DNA from: Psococerastis gibbosa
Lineage: Eukaryota; Arthropoda; Insecta; Psocodea; Psocidae
Assembly (NCBI GenBank): GCA_963971405.1
Contig: OZ020491.1
Location: forward strand, 5,264,855-5,328,854
DNA length: 64,000 nucleotides
Direction of reading: 5' to 3'
Shown: in pieces, positions 22,066-32,071 of the stretch
Layout: every line of letters starts with the position of its first letter
Position numbering within the stretch: the first letter of the stretch is position 1
Made by a program: the position numbers and the translations under genes
Notes under the pieces: generated by a model
Databases searched by the model: none
What the model was told of the DNA's origin: nothing
What the model saw: only the letters and a program-made list of their open reading frames with translations

Positions 22066-22301
22066 CTCTCCTGTGTCATAATTAAAATGCGTTATAACGA
22101 TTGACGAATGGCTTCAATTAAGCGAGACTTGCCACAGCCTGCCTTACGTAGAAAGACATAATAACAAGGACCTTTTCCTTTGAACTGGACCTTTCCTTTA
22201 AACTGATGTAGTTGTAAAGGGAGGAAAGGTGATTTGAAGCTAGTGTCAGATGGATCCTACCTTGTTGAAGGCTAGCAGCTTGTTTTTTGAGTAGGTGTCT
22301 A
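22066..22301 (-). pseudogene. PIF1/Helitron helicase Walker A fragment, unit 2
   Basis: This is the identical copy of the 20285-20520 fragment at +1,781 bases, with the same AGCGKSRLIE P-loop. Confidence 0.65.
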
Positions 22302-22352
22302 GGATCTCAATAACTTGAGCTTTTTAATAAAAGTCTTTTATTTGAACGGTTT

Positions 22353-22661
22353 TTACGTTTTCCTTAACAACAATAAAAGTGTGCGTAAGACACTCAACTG
22401 ACGCAAACGGTGCAGTAAGGATGACGGCTTCTCATCGCCCAGTGGAGCATCCGCTAACAATTTTTGTATTCTCTCCGTATCTGACAGACTAAAGGTCTGT
22501 AGCACACGATTTTTCAAATATGTGTAGGGAGGCACCTGCGGTGGCGTATTAATAATGTTCCGAGACTTGCTCAATTATACAACTCTCTAAATTGGCAATC
22601 GTCTGGTTGAACACCGAAAATTCATCTTCAATGCCCACACTTTTGAAGATGGCTTCAATTT
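22353..22661 (-). pseudogene. Gypsy-like gag fragment, unit 2
   Basis: This is the identical copy, displaced by 1,781 bases, of the 20572-20880 fragment with the LGDEKPSSLLHRLRQL motif. Confidence 0.7.
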
Positions 22662-22935
22662 GGTAAAATCAAATATGTATATTACATCGATAAAATGATG
22701 GCAAGTGGAGCACGTGTTGACCTGACAGTTGTCTGGCTTGAGTATTATTTGTCGTATGTTTACTTTTCGGGGTCACCACTGTGGGGAAGTTAGTTATCTT
22801 CCAAGAAGATGTCATTTTAAACTTAGATGAAATTGTATTTTTAATAATTGCCAAATGTCAGCAAAAACAAGGAAAACAAAAGTGGCGAAAGGTGGCAGAA
22901 CTTAGCAACGCCACAATAATAAATAAATGGCGGTT

Positions 22936-23450
22936 CTATCGAGTATAAGACACAAAATACAATGTGTCGACGCATCTACCATTCGGGCGTTCCCAGTCTT
23001 GAAGCACTTTTAAAGGTGAACAACTTTCCACCATGGGGTACAGCATAAAAGCACATTTATCCATCATCATTCTGAGAAACCGTAATGCCATCAAATGTCC
23101 ATTCAAACCGTCGTAGAGCGTTACTAATTCCTGTTTAGAATGAATCATTTGTAAAATTTTGCGTGTGTATACTTCAACTAAAAGTTCTTCTCTCTCAAAT
23201 CGTTGTTTCAACATATCTATTACGTCTTCAAATTGATCGGAATCTTTGCGATAGCATTCTACAATTTTCTTAGCCTTAGAATTAGCGCTTAAACACATCA
23301 TTATATACGGGTATTTATCGTTGTCGATAATTTGCAATCATTATATATTCGTTCATATTGGTTCCAAAATAGCAAATAAGTCTCTGGAGTTAGATCATAC
23401 ATCTGTAACTCCATTTTAGGCAGTCTGTAATTGCTCAGTACGGTTTGATT
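22936..23450 (-). pseudogene. BEL/Pao gag fragment
   Basis: Two frames read KMELQMYDLTPETYLLFWNQ and then FEDVIDMLKQRFEREELLVE followed by LYDGLNGHLMALRFL. This is the DUF1759-type gag domain of BEL/Pao elements (W..FW..F ... A...L..RFG ... L...). A frameshift near 23340 separates them. Protease, RT and LTRs are not present. Confidence 0.72.
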
Positions 23451-23511
23451 TGATAAATTTGGAGCCGACTTATTATTCTTTAACCCATGTCTGAATTTAA
23501 AAAAAAAAATT

Positions 23512-23605
23512 CATTTGTCACTCTAGGGGCTGGTCAAGGTGAAAAATAACTTACCATGTGACAAATTAAATATGTGACTTCCCCAATAAATGTGGTTTAA
23601 TGCCC
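23512..23605. repeat. Short dispersed repeat, copy 1 (pair with 50749-50855)
   Basis: It begins CATTTGTCACTCTAGGG, then GGTCAAGGTGAAAAATAAC, and ends near AATAAATGTGRTTTAATGCC, shared with 50749-50855. It is present beside a LINE RT fragment here and beside a piggyBac end there. The family is unknown. Confidence 0.55.
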
Positions 23606-23840
23606 TTATGTCTTCTGTTATTTTAATGAGGGCAGTTGGCGTACTATGGCCTGTTTTAAAACCAGACTGAAAATTGTCTAAGAGATTATGGTGACACAAA
23701 TAAGTTGCTAGTTGATTTGTCGCAATCTTTTCTTGCAATTTTGAGAGACAAGGTAATATAGAGATTGGCCTAAAGTGAGAACATTCCCTAAGGGTTTTAA
23801 TTTTTGACAGAGGTTTGGCATGTGCTAATTTCCAACATCC
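23560..23840 (-). pseudogene. Jockey-like RT N-terminal (fingers) fragment
   Basis: The minus strand reads CWKLAHAKPLSKIKTLRECS, then FRPISILPCLSKLQEKI and LLDNFQSGFKTGHSTPTALI. These are RT motifs 0-1 of Jockey/CR1-like LINEs (RPIS.LP..SK..E, Q.GF..GHST..AL). It ends before the palm domain. Confidence 0.75.
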
Positions 23841-24269
23841 AAACATCCAATGTTTATTCACCTTAATGTGTAGAGTAATAAAATTAAACAAATTTGCACA
23901 ATTTGTGCGACAAATATGTACGGTTAGTACCATTGAACTTGCAAGGTTGCGACACAATCAAACACACACAAAAAATGGCCGACCTCTCGATGAAAAATTA
24001 GCGAAGATAATTCGAAATACTGCGCAAACTTACAGCTTAGACTTTACGCGTTATTCCCTTCATCCTTCGTTGCCAAACTGTTGTAACTGTTGTAAGTACA
24101 CGTATCTCTGAGTGGTCAAATCATTGAAAACACTTGATACAATATCATTACGTCTATCTGTATTGGAACACATACTTGAACGACAACAGTCTCCAATTTG
24201 TCGACAGAAAGCGATGCGCCTTGGCGACATAATTCAAACAGGATACTACAATCCGCGAACGGGAGAGGA

Positions 24270-24385
24270 GACTGGATGATTTCTTTGAGGTGGCAATCGA
24301 TTTGTTGGAATAGTATAGTGCCTGCCATACTAATTTCATCAATAATGATGCATTTAAGGTCATGCATCTTCGCCCACAGAGTGTT
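24270..24385 (-). pseudogene. PIF1/Helitron helicase Walker B fragment fused to hAT
   Basis: The minus strand reads LKCIIIDEISMAGTILFQQI, helicase motif II of PIF1/Helitron proteins (IIDEISM). It is nearly the same as 43160-43266. Just upstream (from 24380) the sequence switches to hAT transposase without a gap, so this is a chimeric junction. Confidence 0.7.
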
Positions 24386-25414
24386 ACGAGTAGTGGCTCA
24401 TACTGTTCTAGGAGACGCATTACGCAGTCCCTGGTGCTCAACAACCGTGTTTGGGACCTGGATAAAATCTTATGCTCTGCCACATCCAATAACTTTTTGT
24501 GCTCTTTCAATGCTGTCGTTCTGGAAGAACTCTTGTGGAAATGCGAAAGTAAATCAATGCGGAGATCTTCCAGATAGGACGGCTGCTTTTCACAGGCTTG
24601 GGACGCTGCCAAATGTATAAGATGGCAAGAACACCTTATTGCTACAGTATCCTTAAGCAAGGACAGCACTGATTGGTTTCCGCCAAACATAACATTAGTT
24701 GTGTCAGACGAAAAGCCAACCATATTTTCGAAATGAATGTTTTTGCTGGAGAGGCATTCCTCCAGACAGTGGAACAACCCTTCAGCTGTACCACTTTCAG
24801 GCTCCACCATCGCAAAAAATTGGGTTTTGGTGTTTATATATATTTTGGGTCGAAAGAAATGGCGATGAACCATCGTCCATTATGGCAGATAAAATTCCCT
24901 GGCCTCTTGAGGTCGTGAATTTTTTCTTCTGCGAAATGCTCTCCAATTTCTTCTACTATTGAGTGGGCCTTTGTTCTTTTTACAGCATTTTTTTTTTTTA
25001 AATTTTCGAATCTGGAAAAGCTCTGGCCATAAGCGGACTGAGCTTGTCCATCATCGAAAACGACAAGTTACATTTGGCCAGTAAACCGACGAATAAAATT
25101 TCAGCTTGCCTAACACCATTGTTTTTAGAGAGCCTTTGATTGAAATTACTCTCAATGTTTTCATTGGTCTTTACTTGTAGAGAAGCCTGTCTGTGCTTCG
25201 ATGAAGTTTCGTGTATGCTGAGGCTTTTCTTGTGGGCAGCCACGTCGACATTGCATATGATGCACCGTGCCAGGTCGCTTCCGTCCGGCTTTTTATTGGT
25301 CGATTTAACCAGCCACTCCTGGAAGCGGGGGATACTCAGCCACTTATCAGAAAACTTATCTGCATACTTTTTTTGGTTCATTCTCTTCTTTTGTTTCCTA
25401 GAAAAAAAAAACAC
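24380..25414 (-). pseudogene. Broken hAT transposase (N-terminal two thirds)
   Basis: 25004-25414 encodes a BED-like zinc-finger N-terminus (WLSIPRFQEWL, CIICNVDVAAHKKSL..H..SSKH). After a frameshift at about 24990 the DDE region follows: EEIGEHFAEEKIHDLKRPGN, then ENMVGFSSDTTNVMFGGNQS with the second Asp, CSCHLIHLAASQACEKQPSYL with the Cys-x2-His, and KILSRSQTRLLSTRDCVMRL. It lacks the C-terminal dimerisation region, being fused to a helicase fragment at 24380. Confidence 0.75.
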
Positions 25415-26520
25415 AGGAAGTACCCATTATAGCATGAGGAAAGGCAGTACATGTGTCCAAGAATATTTAGTTTGAAGTGTCAAATTCATTGTGTTCTTTA
25501 ACTCAAAGTATCTGTTGAGAAACTTGAAGGCTTATTAAAAAATCTTTTGATTTCTTCTGAGTTTTAGTAATAATTATTCAGCCTCTTGTGAGAAAAAATT
25601 GTTCTAAGGTGCATTAAATCTACATAATGACCAGAAAAGGCTAACTGATTATGTAAGTAATCTTCCCAGCCTAGATAGCAGATGCTTATACGCTTTCCCC
25701 TATGACCTTTATCCTTTTTTTCTATATACAGGCACGTGTCAGGCTCCCAAATTCTACCTATAATTGTCATATAGAACCTTTATATTGGTGTTTTTGATCT
25801 TTCTAACGGGCAGATTCAACCACATTATATATGTTTCGACATTATATTCAATGTTCAGACACAGAGCAGTTTACCAGCTTGGTGGTGGTAGTGTAATTTT
25901 GGTGTTATATTTCGAGCATTTATATTTATTCTCCAAATTCAAGTTTGGTTTTCTTAATTACCTAATTTATAGCCATTAAATCAGCCTTTGGTATTTATGA
26001 TTGGGCAAAATTAAGTTAAGTTATTCTCTGCGTTCACTCCTCATCGCAGATTTTGTGTTACAACCGATGCATGAACGCATTTAGAGCACTAAGGAAATAT
26101 AGAACATTAGTGATTAAATTGTGTCGCAGTTTTGCTATGATGCATGAACGCTTTTTTGTTGATCTAATTTAATTTAATATAATATAAAATTTAAGCAAAT
26201 TTTGTGTTTCACAAAGTATTGAAATACATGAATACTGTTCGCCCAGAAAAGTTTGCAAATGTCCATGAAAATATCCCTTAATGCTTCCATCGTAAAATTG
26301 ATCCGAAATAGTTGAAATAGTAACCTAAACTTTGAAAAAAGTGACCTTTTAGTAACCAGGTTACATCATTGTAAAACCTGGTCAGGGTTTCATACGCTAA
26401 CAAGCAATATAAAATCAACGAACTCAAATTTGTAGGGCAATAAAATTATATATTTAAGGGCAGTGTTTCAATTTTGGGAGACTTTGTAACTTCTCGTACA
26501 ACGCTCCAAAAAATTAAACA
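25415..26520. other. No recognised gene
   Basis: AT-rich sequence between the broken hAT and a SINE. I see no domain or clear inverted repeat. Confidence 0.35.
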
Positions 26521-26524
26521 CTCA

Positions 26525-26720
26525 TCTTATATGTCTGGACAAGGAGAGTAGTAGCAGAACGAACTTTCCCCCGAAAGGTTGTTGGTTCGAGTCCTACACT
26601 AGCTGCATTTTTGGCCATGTTTCGGATGGCATGTAAAGCAGGCGGTACCGGGCTCTCCTAGTTGAGTGTAAGAGAGTTTTATAGCCCTAACTCCGCTAGA
26701 TGGGCTCAGTAATAGAACAA
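26525..26720 (+). mobile_element. tRNA-derived SINE, copy 1
   Basis: It carries a B-box-like GGTTCGAGTCC after CCCGAAAGGTTGTT, then a body shared with 62770-62960 (GGCATGTAAAG.AGGCGGT, CCTAGTTGAGTGTAAGAGAG, TTTATAGCCCTAACTCCGCT) and a poly-A-rich end. A truncated copy lies at 53360-53510. Confidence 0.65.
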
Positions 26721-26812
26721 AAAGTCATTATTTATCTACGAGTATATGTGTAATACAACCAAATCAGTACTAAACACAGAAAATAGCTACAACAGCAAAA
26801 AGGAAAAGGCAC

Positions 26813-29155
26813 TCAAATTTTTTTAAAAAATTTGGTAATGAGGGAAGATTTTTTATTTTCTAACTCTTCTACTTTCCTCTTCAATGATGTTTCTTCTTTT
26901 TTGCTCACATTCAGTCTTTGTAACATGACGTGTGCGACTTTCGCCTCCCCAATGTTCTTCTCCTCCAATGCTTTTTTTAATTTTTCTTGGGCAATATCAA
27001 ACAGCTTTTCATTGGTTTTTCTCCTGTCTTTTTCTTCTGATTTAAGTTCTTTAAGTTGGAGTTCCATTTCCACAATGGATTTTTTTCGTTTCTTCAATTC
27101 TTCATTGGCCTCATTTTCAGCCTTGATCTTCTCCTCTCTTTCTACTTCCTCCTTCTTTTTTCGGTCCACTTCATTTTTTTTCTTTTCTAATAAATGATCT
27201 TTAATATACTGCCTGGCATTTAACATGCTTAGAGACATTGACGCTTTGTCCCAGGTCGATATTCTCCCCGATTGGGAGAAGCCTCTTTCCACATCGGCGT
27301 TTCCGTGAGATATGGATAAACACGCTTTAACCATTTTTGCAACGGTAGGAAACAATGCTAGTCCGTCCACATTTTTTAAGTTAAATATACCTTTCCAAAA
27401 TTCATCAATAGACATTTTTTCTTTTTGCATCAATGGCTCTTGTAATTGGAGGGCTTTCCATTCGTCGAGAAGAACGTCAGTTGATATTCCAAAGGAGGAA
27501 TGTAGGGCTTTCGCAGCTTTTGAAATATAGGAAACACTGCGAGAAGAACTAATTTCTTCTGGTTGCATAAATCGTAGCCACTTAAGAAAATTAGCGGTCG
27601 AAGAAGTACATATGGAAGATTTATTCAAAATGTGCTGACAGCTCCTTATATAATGCTTTTGGGCCCTTTCTAAGAAATGTAGAACGTCTTTTGTCGTTTT
27701 TTCCTTTAAATAAGCTGATACATCGTCACCTACAACAACGTCTTTTACATTTAATAGACTTTCTGACGAAAAAATAACTTCAGAATCCCATACGGTTTTT
27801 GCGTATATATCCTTAACTACAGTTGGTTGGCAGACTCGATTGACAAGCGTTAAGCATATCGCCTTCAGTTCATCATAGAGTTTATGAGCCAAGGGATAAT
27901 CGCTTTGAAATTTTTTAGTGAAACCACTAAATAATTCAGCACTGCTAATCACGAAGGACAGCTCCGGTTTGTACATGGGGTTTTTCAAGAACCCTAATAC
28001 AGTCTTGTACTTTTTGGTTTTCATCAAATCACTATTTTTGTTTGGAATATGGTAGAGGAAATACTTCTCCAGCGCAGTACTCTGTTCCAGCAACCTTTCA
28101 CATGAATCTCTTAAAGTAAGCCACCTAGAAGTTACATGGTGAATGAATTTCTTATTCTGAATTTTGCAACTATCTTGTATTTTGGTGTAATCCTCCCATC
28201 TGCTAGGGAAACCATCAAAAAAATAGAATACGGCAATGGCCGCATCAGAACACTCTTCCCCTAGCTCTGATAGACCTTTCAGGAACGCATTGTGTACAAT
28301 ATGAATATTACAGGAGCCTAGGTTAAGAAGTGCTCCTCCTCTTCTTCGAACAACTTCTGCATTAACTAGCCTGTGAACAGTCTTATTAACGTTTGGCCCG
28401 TCGCTGCCCAAGAAAATCATGTTCGTCAGCAACAACCCCGAGTTTTCTACAGCATTTAGTAAATTAGATGAAATATCCTCTCCAGTGGCGTGACCCAGAA
28501 AAAATGTTTCAAGGTGTTTAGACACAATTTTCTCATGTTTGTTAGACCAAAATCTTATTTTAACTTGAAGTTCTTTTTTATTTTCGGCATTTGTGGTTTC
28601 ATCAAATAGCAAACTGTAGCAGGCCCCTGCAGCATCCTTCAGCATTTCTCCTCGAAAATACGGCCCTAGGGCTTCCGTAATTAAATAGGCAAGTTTAGTA
28701 TGCCCTAATGAAAAGCCATCAGGCACAGCACTCGGAAACATAGCCTTAAATACGTCAGCAATGCCATCACAAGAATCTGCAGAATAGTTGTTTGCCACAG
28801 TTTTTAAGGCCCAAATAAGTTCTGCACGAGATGCACTATCCTTCAGACCGTACAATTGAAGTGATGCTGGCTGGTGACTGGAAGAGGAAGCAGACGCAGT
28901 CATGGGAGCTACTGAAGCAGTTTGCATCAATCTTAGTTGAAGAGGCGTCAGTTTTGTAGAAACTCTCTTCTTGTGCTTCTCAGTTGTATAATGTTGCACA
29001 ATGGACTGGAATCCTTTAGTGACAGATATATATGTTTCGCAAACAATGCAAAATCCGTCGCTATCGTCTCGGCCTTTCTTAAGCCAAGAGCTTAAGGGTA
29101 GTCCCAATCCATCGGTCTTATCAAGCCAGGACGTTTGAAATTTACACTTGCCCAT
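26813..29155 (-). CDS. Intact hAT-family transposase, 780 aa, with C-terminal coiled coil
   Basis: This single open frame starts MGKCKFQTSWLDK with a zinc-binding N-terminus (CIVCETYISVTKGF..IVQHYTTEKH). The DDE fold shows LLFDETTNAENKK (first Asp) and FLGSDGPNVNKTV (second Asp). A conserved region (GSCNIHIVHNAFLKGL) follows, and the hAT dimerisation block carries the acidic residue (SISHGNADVERGFSQSGR) near 655. After it come about 120 residues of Lys/Glu-rich heptads (residues about 655-780), an unusual extension for hAT. There are no stops or frameshifts. I found no convincing terminal repeats, so the element limits are unknown. It could be a domesticated gene or a recently active copy. 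Confidence 0.85.
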   Translation of the reverse strand: MGKCKFQTSWLDKTDGLGLPLSSWLKKGRDDSDGFCIVCETYISVTKGFQSIVQHYTTEKHKKRVSTKLTPLQLRLMQTASVAPMTASASSSSHQPASLQLYGLKDSASRAELIWALKTVANNYSADSCDGIADVFKAMFPSAVPDGFSLGHTKLAYLITEALGPYFRGEMLKDAAGACYSLLFDETTNAENKKELQVKIRFWSNKHEKIVSKHLETFFLGHATGEDISSNLLNAVENSGLLLTNMIFLGSDGPNVNKTVHRLVNAEVVRRRGGALLNLGSCNIHIVHNAFLKGLSELGEECSDAAIAVFYFFDGFPSRWEDYTKIQDSCKIQNKKFIHHVTSRWLTLRDSCERLLEQSTALEKYFLYHIPNKNSDLMKTKKYKTVLGFLKNPMYKPELSFVISSAELFSGFTKKFQSDYPLAHKLYDELKAICLTLVNRVCQPTVVKDIYAKTVWDSEVIFSSESLLNVKDVVVGDDVSAYLKEKTTKDVLHFLERAQKHYIRSCQHILNKSSICTSSTANFLKWLRFMQPEEISSSRSVSYISKAAKALHSSFGISTDVLLDEWKALQLQEPLMQKEKMSIDEFWKGIFNLKNVDGLALFPTVAKMVKACLSISHGNADVERGFSQSGRISTWDKASMSLSMLNARQYIKDHLLEKKKNEVDRKKKEEVEREEKIKAENEANEELKKRKKSIVEMELQLKELKSEEKDRRKTNEKLFDIAQEKLKKALEEKNIGEAKVAHVMLQRLNVSKKEETSLKRKVEELENKKSSLITKFFKKI

Positions 29156-29248
29156 TGCTTAAAAACATACACCTAAAACCAAAAAAATGAAAATGGGTTT
29201 GACCTAACTTAGAAGGTAAAGCAATCAAATTTTTCATATGTTTATGTT

Positions 29249-29540
29249 AAAATATTCCCCGGGGAGACCCCGGTCCCCCTGTTTCCCGTTTTGTTAATAA
29301 ACTTTTTGTCTACAAAATCATATTTTTTTGCCGACAAACTATCGTATTTTTAAGGCTTATCATTTAAAAAACATTCCCCGGGGTAGCCCCCGTGCCCTCC
29401 TAGTTAGCTGTAATATTCTTCACATGTAAAATATAAACATAAGTTATCTGCTTTCAAAGTGCGTAAATCCCACTATTTTGGGCTTATTCTTTTTCAAAAT
29501 AATTCCCCTGGGGGAGACCCCCGGGCCCACCTTTCTTACA
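29249..29540. repeat. Three imperfect CCCCGGGG-containing repeats
   Basis: ATTCCCCGGGG-type blocks followed by GACCCC/GCCCCC occur near 29251, 29371 and 29502, spaced about 120-135 bases. Each is preceded by a T-rich TTATT..TTTCAAAA stretch. They lie just upstream of the 780-aa hAT start and could be subterminal repeats of that element. Confidence 0.5.
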
Positions 29541-30085
29541 GTAGGTCTATACTATTTTTCGGCTGTAAACCCTAGACCTAAATATTAATAGAATACGTTA
29601 CAGGTTACGAGATGCATATACTAATACATCGAAATGTGTAAAACTCCATGATTTGAGGCCTTTTTTTTTCAAAAAACAAAAACACCAACACCACGTGCTA
29701 TGAAAATCGTTGTCGCAAAACCTCCAAAGACGCCTAGTTCTAGTTCTCGTTATTTAACACAATTAAATAAGTTAGCCAACAATTTTAAAAACAAATAAAC
29801 TAAAACTATCATCAATCAACTTACAAATCAACTAAAACTTACCTTTAAATGAAAATAGAAATTGAAACAAAAGAGAAACTCTATCATCAATCAACATTAA
29901 TATTCAAAGCTGATGCTCGCAATTTTGTTTTTGAAGTGGAAGTGGAACTTCTGTATAGATGGGGGGCATTGATTTTTGGCTGTGGCGAAAGGCCGCAAAA
30001 TAGGTCTTAATATAAACTGAACGTTTCCCCTTAAGGTAAACTGAATGGTAAAGCTAAACTCATCATATTTAAAAACTTTAAAAAT
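29541..30085. other. No recognised gene
   Basis: A further T-rich block near 29660 resembles the repeat pattern upstream; otherwise nothing recognisable. Confidence 0.3.
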
Positions 30086-30089
30086 CCTT

Positions 30090-30625
30090 AAATTTCATTT
30101 TAGGTAGCGGCTTTGTTAAAATATCAGCTGGCCTGGCATCATCTTCCTTTCCGACTTATTAAATGGTCGTCTATGCTGCTTTGCCATCGCACAGGCTTCA
30201 CAAAAGAAATCATCTACATTAGAAATGTAATTCACTCAACAAGTCCATTTTTAACCATTTTCTTCAATAATTCTTTGTGTATATGGCCAAGGCGTTCCTG
30301 CCATATTTGCAGTGGTTTCTTAACCTCTGAATTACACGCTTCAATACTTTTATTCACTTTAAATAACATCGTGTATAAATTATTATTTCCTTCTACGCCG
30401 GTCGCAACAATTCTGTTTCCATTCTTAATAACAACAGATTCACCGTATTGTACTATTATACCTTTGCCGGTAACTTCACCTTCGGGGAACAAATTCCTCC
30501 GTGTCTTTGGCACATACAGTACATTATTGTGCCTGTTCAATAGCTTCCGCGATAGTTCTGACTCTATCGAAATCAGCTTTGTCTTCTTCAAAGATTCGAT
30601 CGAGCATTGTGTTGAGTGGTTTTAA
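30090..30625 (-). pseudogene. Copia retrotransposon fragment with internal deletion
   Basis: The minus strand encodes a gag-pre-integrase domain (NNVLYVPKTRRNLFPEGEVT, then IWQERLGHIHKELL and ACAMAKQHRRPF). It then jumps to the very end of the Copia polyprotein (a KPLPKMKF-like block). Integrase core, RT and most of RNase H are missing. This is therefore an internally deleted Copia copy without visible LTRs. Confidence 0.72.
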
Positions 30626-31254
30626 TATCATGATAGGCTATATTTAATTTCTATAGAATATTACACAGTTCAATATTCAATTCCATTATATTATAATAAT
30701 ATTCCAACCATTAGGGTTTAAAGATTTCTCGGATATAAAATAATGAAAGTTGTAAAATATTTCAAGTTGAACTGTTGAACCAAATATTACAAGTTTTTTC
30801 TAAAATGTAAACAAAAACATTCTAAAATCATAGACAATGAGCGACAATATTTTTCTGCTGACACTTGCTGTCTCCCATAGAGTCATCCCGGGGCTGGAGA
30901 CCGTTATCAATATGGCTGCTAGTGTAGCCTGCACAGGAGAAGGAAGTACGCAATTTGGCGGGGAAACCCAGTGATAAGTGTAGCCTGCACAAGCTAAGTA
31001 CAGAGTTTTGCTATGCTGCAATGTTTAAGACTTCGATATTTTTTGCGTTGGTACTTATCTCTGATAGTTGGCTTATGGTTAACGGGTGCCTCGTAAGGCA
31101 TATTATGGCTCCCGCCGATCCAGTTAATGTATTTCTATGCATAGAGTAGACTGCTTTAAGTTGTAAACAAAACATAATTGTTATTAGTATTATTATTTCC
31201 AAGTCAGTAACCCACTCACATAAACATCTCGCAATATCTCGTTCAGAAAAGTTG

Positions 31255-31402
31255 TTAGGGATATACTTTCGAAATACAGGATGCCCCCTCCATGGCACCA
31301 GCGTCTCATCTATGTGACGCCATTAGACGCAGGGGTGTAAATTCGTTGAAAAATCGTAATCGACATAGACAGTAAGGGACTCGATCTTAGAGAGATCACC
31401 AA
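31255..31402 (-). pseudogene. piggyBac transposase fragment
   Basis: The minus strand reads ETLVPWRGHPVFRKYIPNN, the block around the first catalytic Asp. Its upstream part matches 52440-52620 at DNA level, with deletions. It is a third copy of the piggyBac lineage at 52152-53285. Confidence 0.65.
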
Positions 31403-31411
31403 TTTAGCCAA

Positions 31412-31556
31412 GGCCGTGCCCAGGTTTTGATTGGGGGGGGGGGGGATCCAATTTTTTTAACTTAATTTATTAATGAATTAATGGATGAATTATTCAAACA
31501 ATACAGGTTTACATATTATTTCGGGGACCCATTGGACCACCCCCCTGGGCACGGCC
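31412..31556. mobile_element. Short MITE with GGCCGTGCCCAGG inverted ends
   Basis: GGCCGTGCCCAGG at 31412-31424 pairs with CCTGGGCACGGCC at 31544-31556, with a G-run just inside the left end. Similar GGCCGTAGCCA plus G-run ends occur at 62548. It is likely a hAT-type MITE; no convincing 8-bp TSD was seen. Confidence 0.55.
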
Positions 31557-32071
31557 ATTTCTTCAATTTCCTGCAGACTCCTAGCACTTGCATTTCCTGC
31601 CTTGGTCCGTTCTAGGCAGGGCCGGATCTACTTGTGATTGGGCCCCCCTGCAAAGAGTTGATAAAGGCCCCCCTACATTTGGCTTGAGATTACTTTTTGG
31701 GAGTTTAGTCGCCATAATCGCCATTTTAAGCGTTTCGGGGGAGCATCTCAACCAAAAAATTCAACTCACAATCAAGAACTTGGAAATAAATAAAATTATC
31801 ATTTGAGAACTTACAGTAGTCTGTAGTATTCATATAAGAAATTGCGAAAAGAGAAATTGTTGAAAGACTTTCAAGAACGCTTTAGATTTTCAAGGGACTT
31901 TGGGTATATTTATACGTACACAATTTCTGTGCAGCAGGCTGCTATTGCTGAATTTAGGTATACATATTATGCCAATGAAATGAAAGCTATAGTAGTCAAA
32001 AAAACATGTTTTTATTTGAAATTGTACAAAATAGAAAAATTAAAAATGTACACTGTACAACAAGTTGGATA

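Larger units (their letters stand above)
19281..22842 (-). repeat. Exact 1,781-bp tandem duplication (two units)
   Basis: Unit 1 is 19281-21061 and unit 2 is 21062-22842. Every internal landmark (three reading frames, gag piece, helicase piece) recurs at an offset of exactly 1,781 bases with no difference noticed. Each unit, read on minus, contains a gag-like fragment, a helicase Walker-A fragment and the orphan ORF. It is either very recent or an assembly artefact. Confidence 0.85.

Noticed and set aside
24198..24620. 140-codon plus frame
   Set aside because: It is antisense to the hAT and helicase motifs on minus.
26832..27197. 121-codon plus frame rich in Phe and Ser
   Set aside because: It is the antisense of the Lys/Glu coiled coil of the hAT transposase.
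29249..29540. CRISPR-like array
   Set aside because: The blocks are imperfect, few and in eukaryotic transposon context; there are no uniform spacers.
31430..31446. G-run as a quadruplex regulatory site
   Set aside because: It is a single homopolymer just inside a MITE end; the same arrangement at 62560 suggests a repeat-family feature or sequencing length uncertainty.
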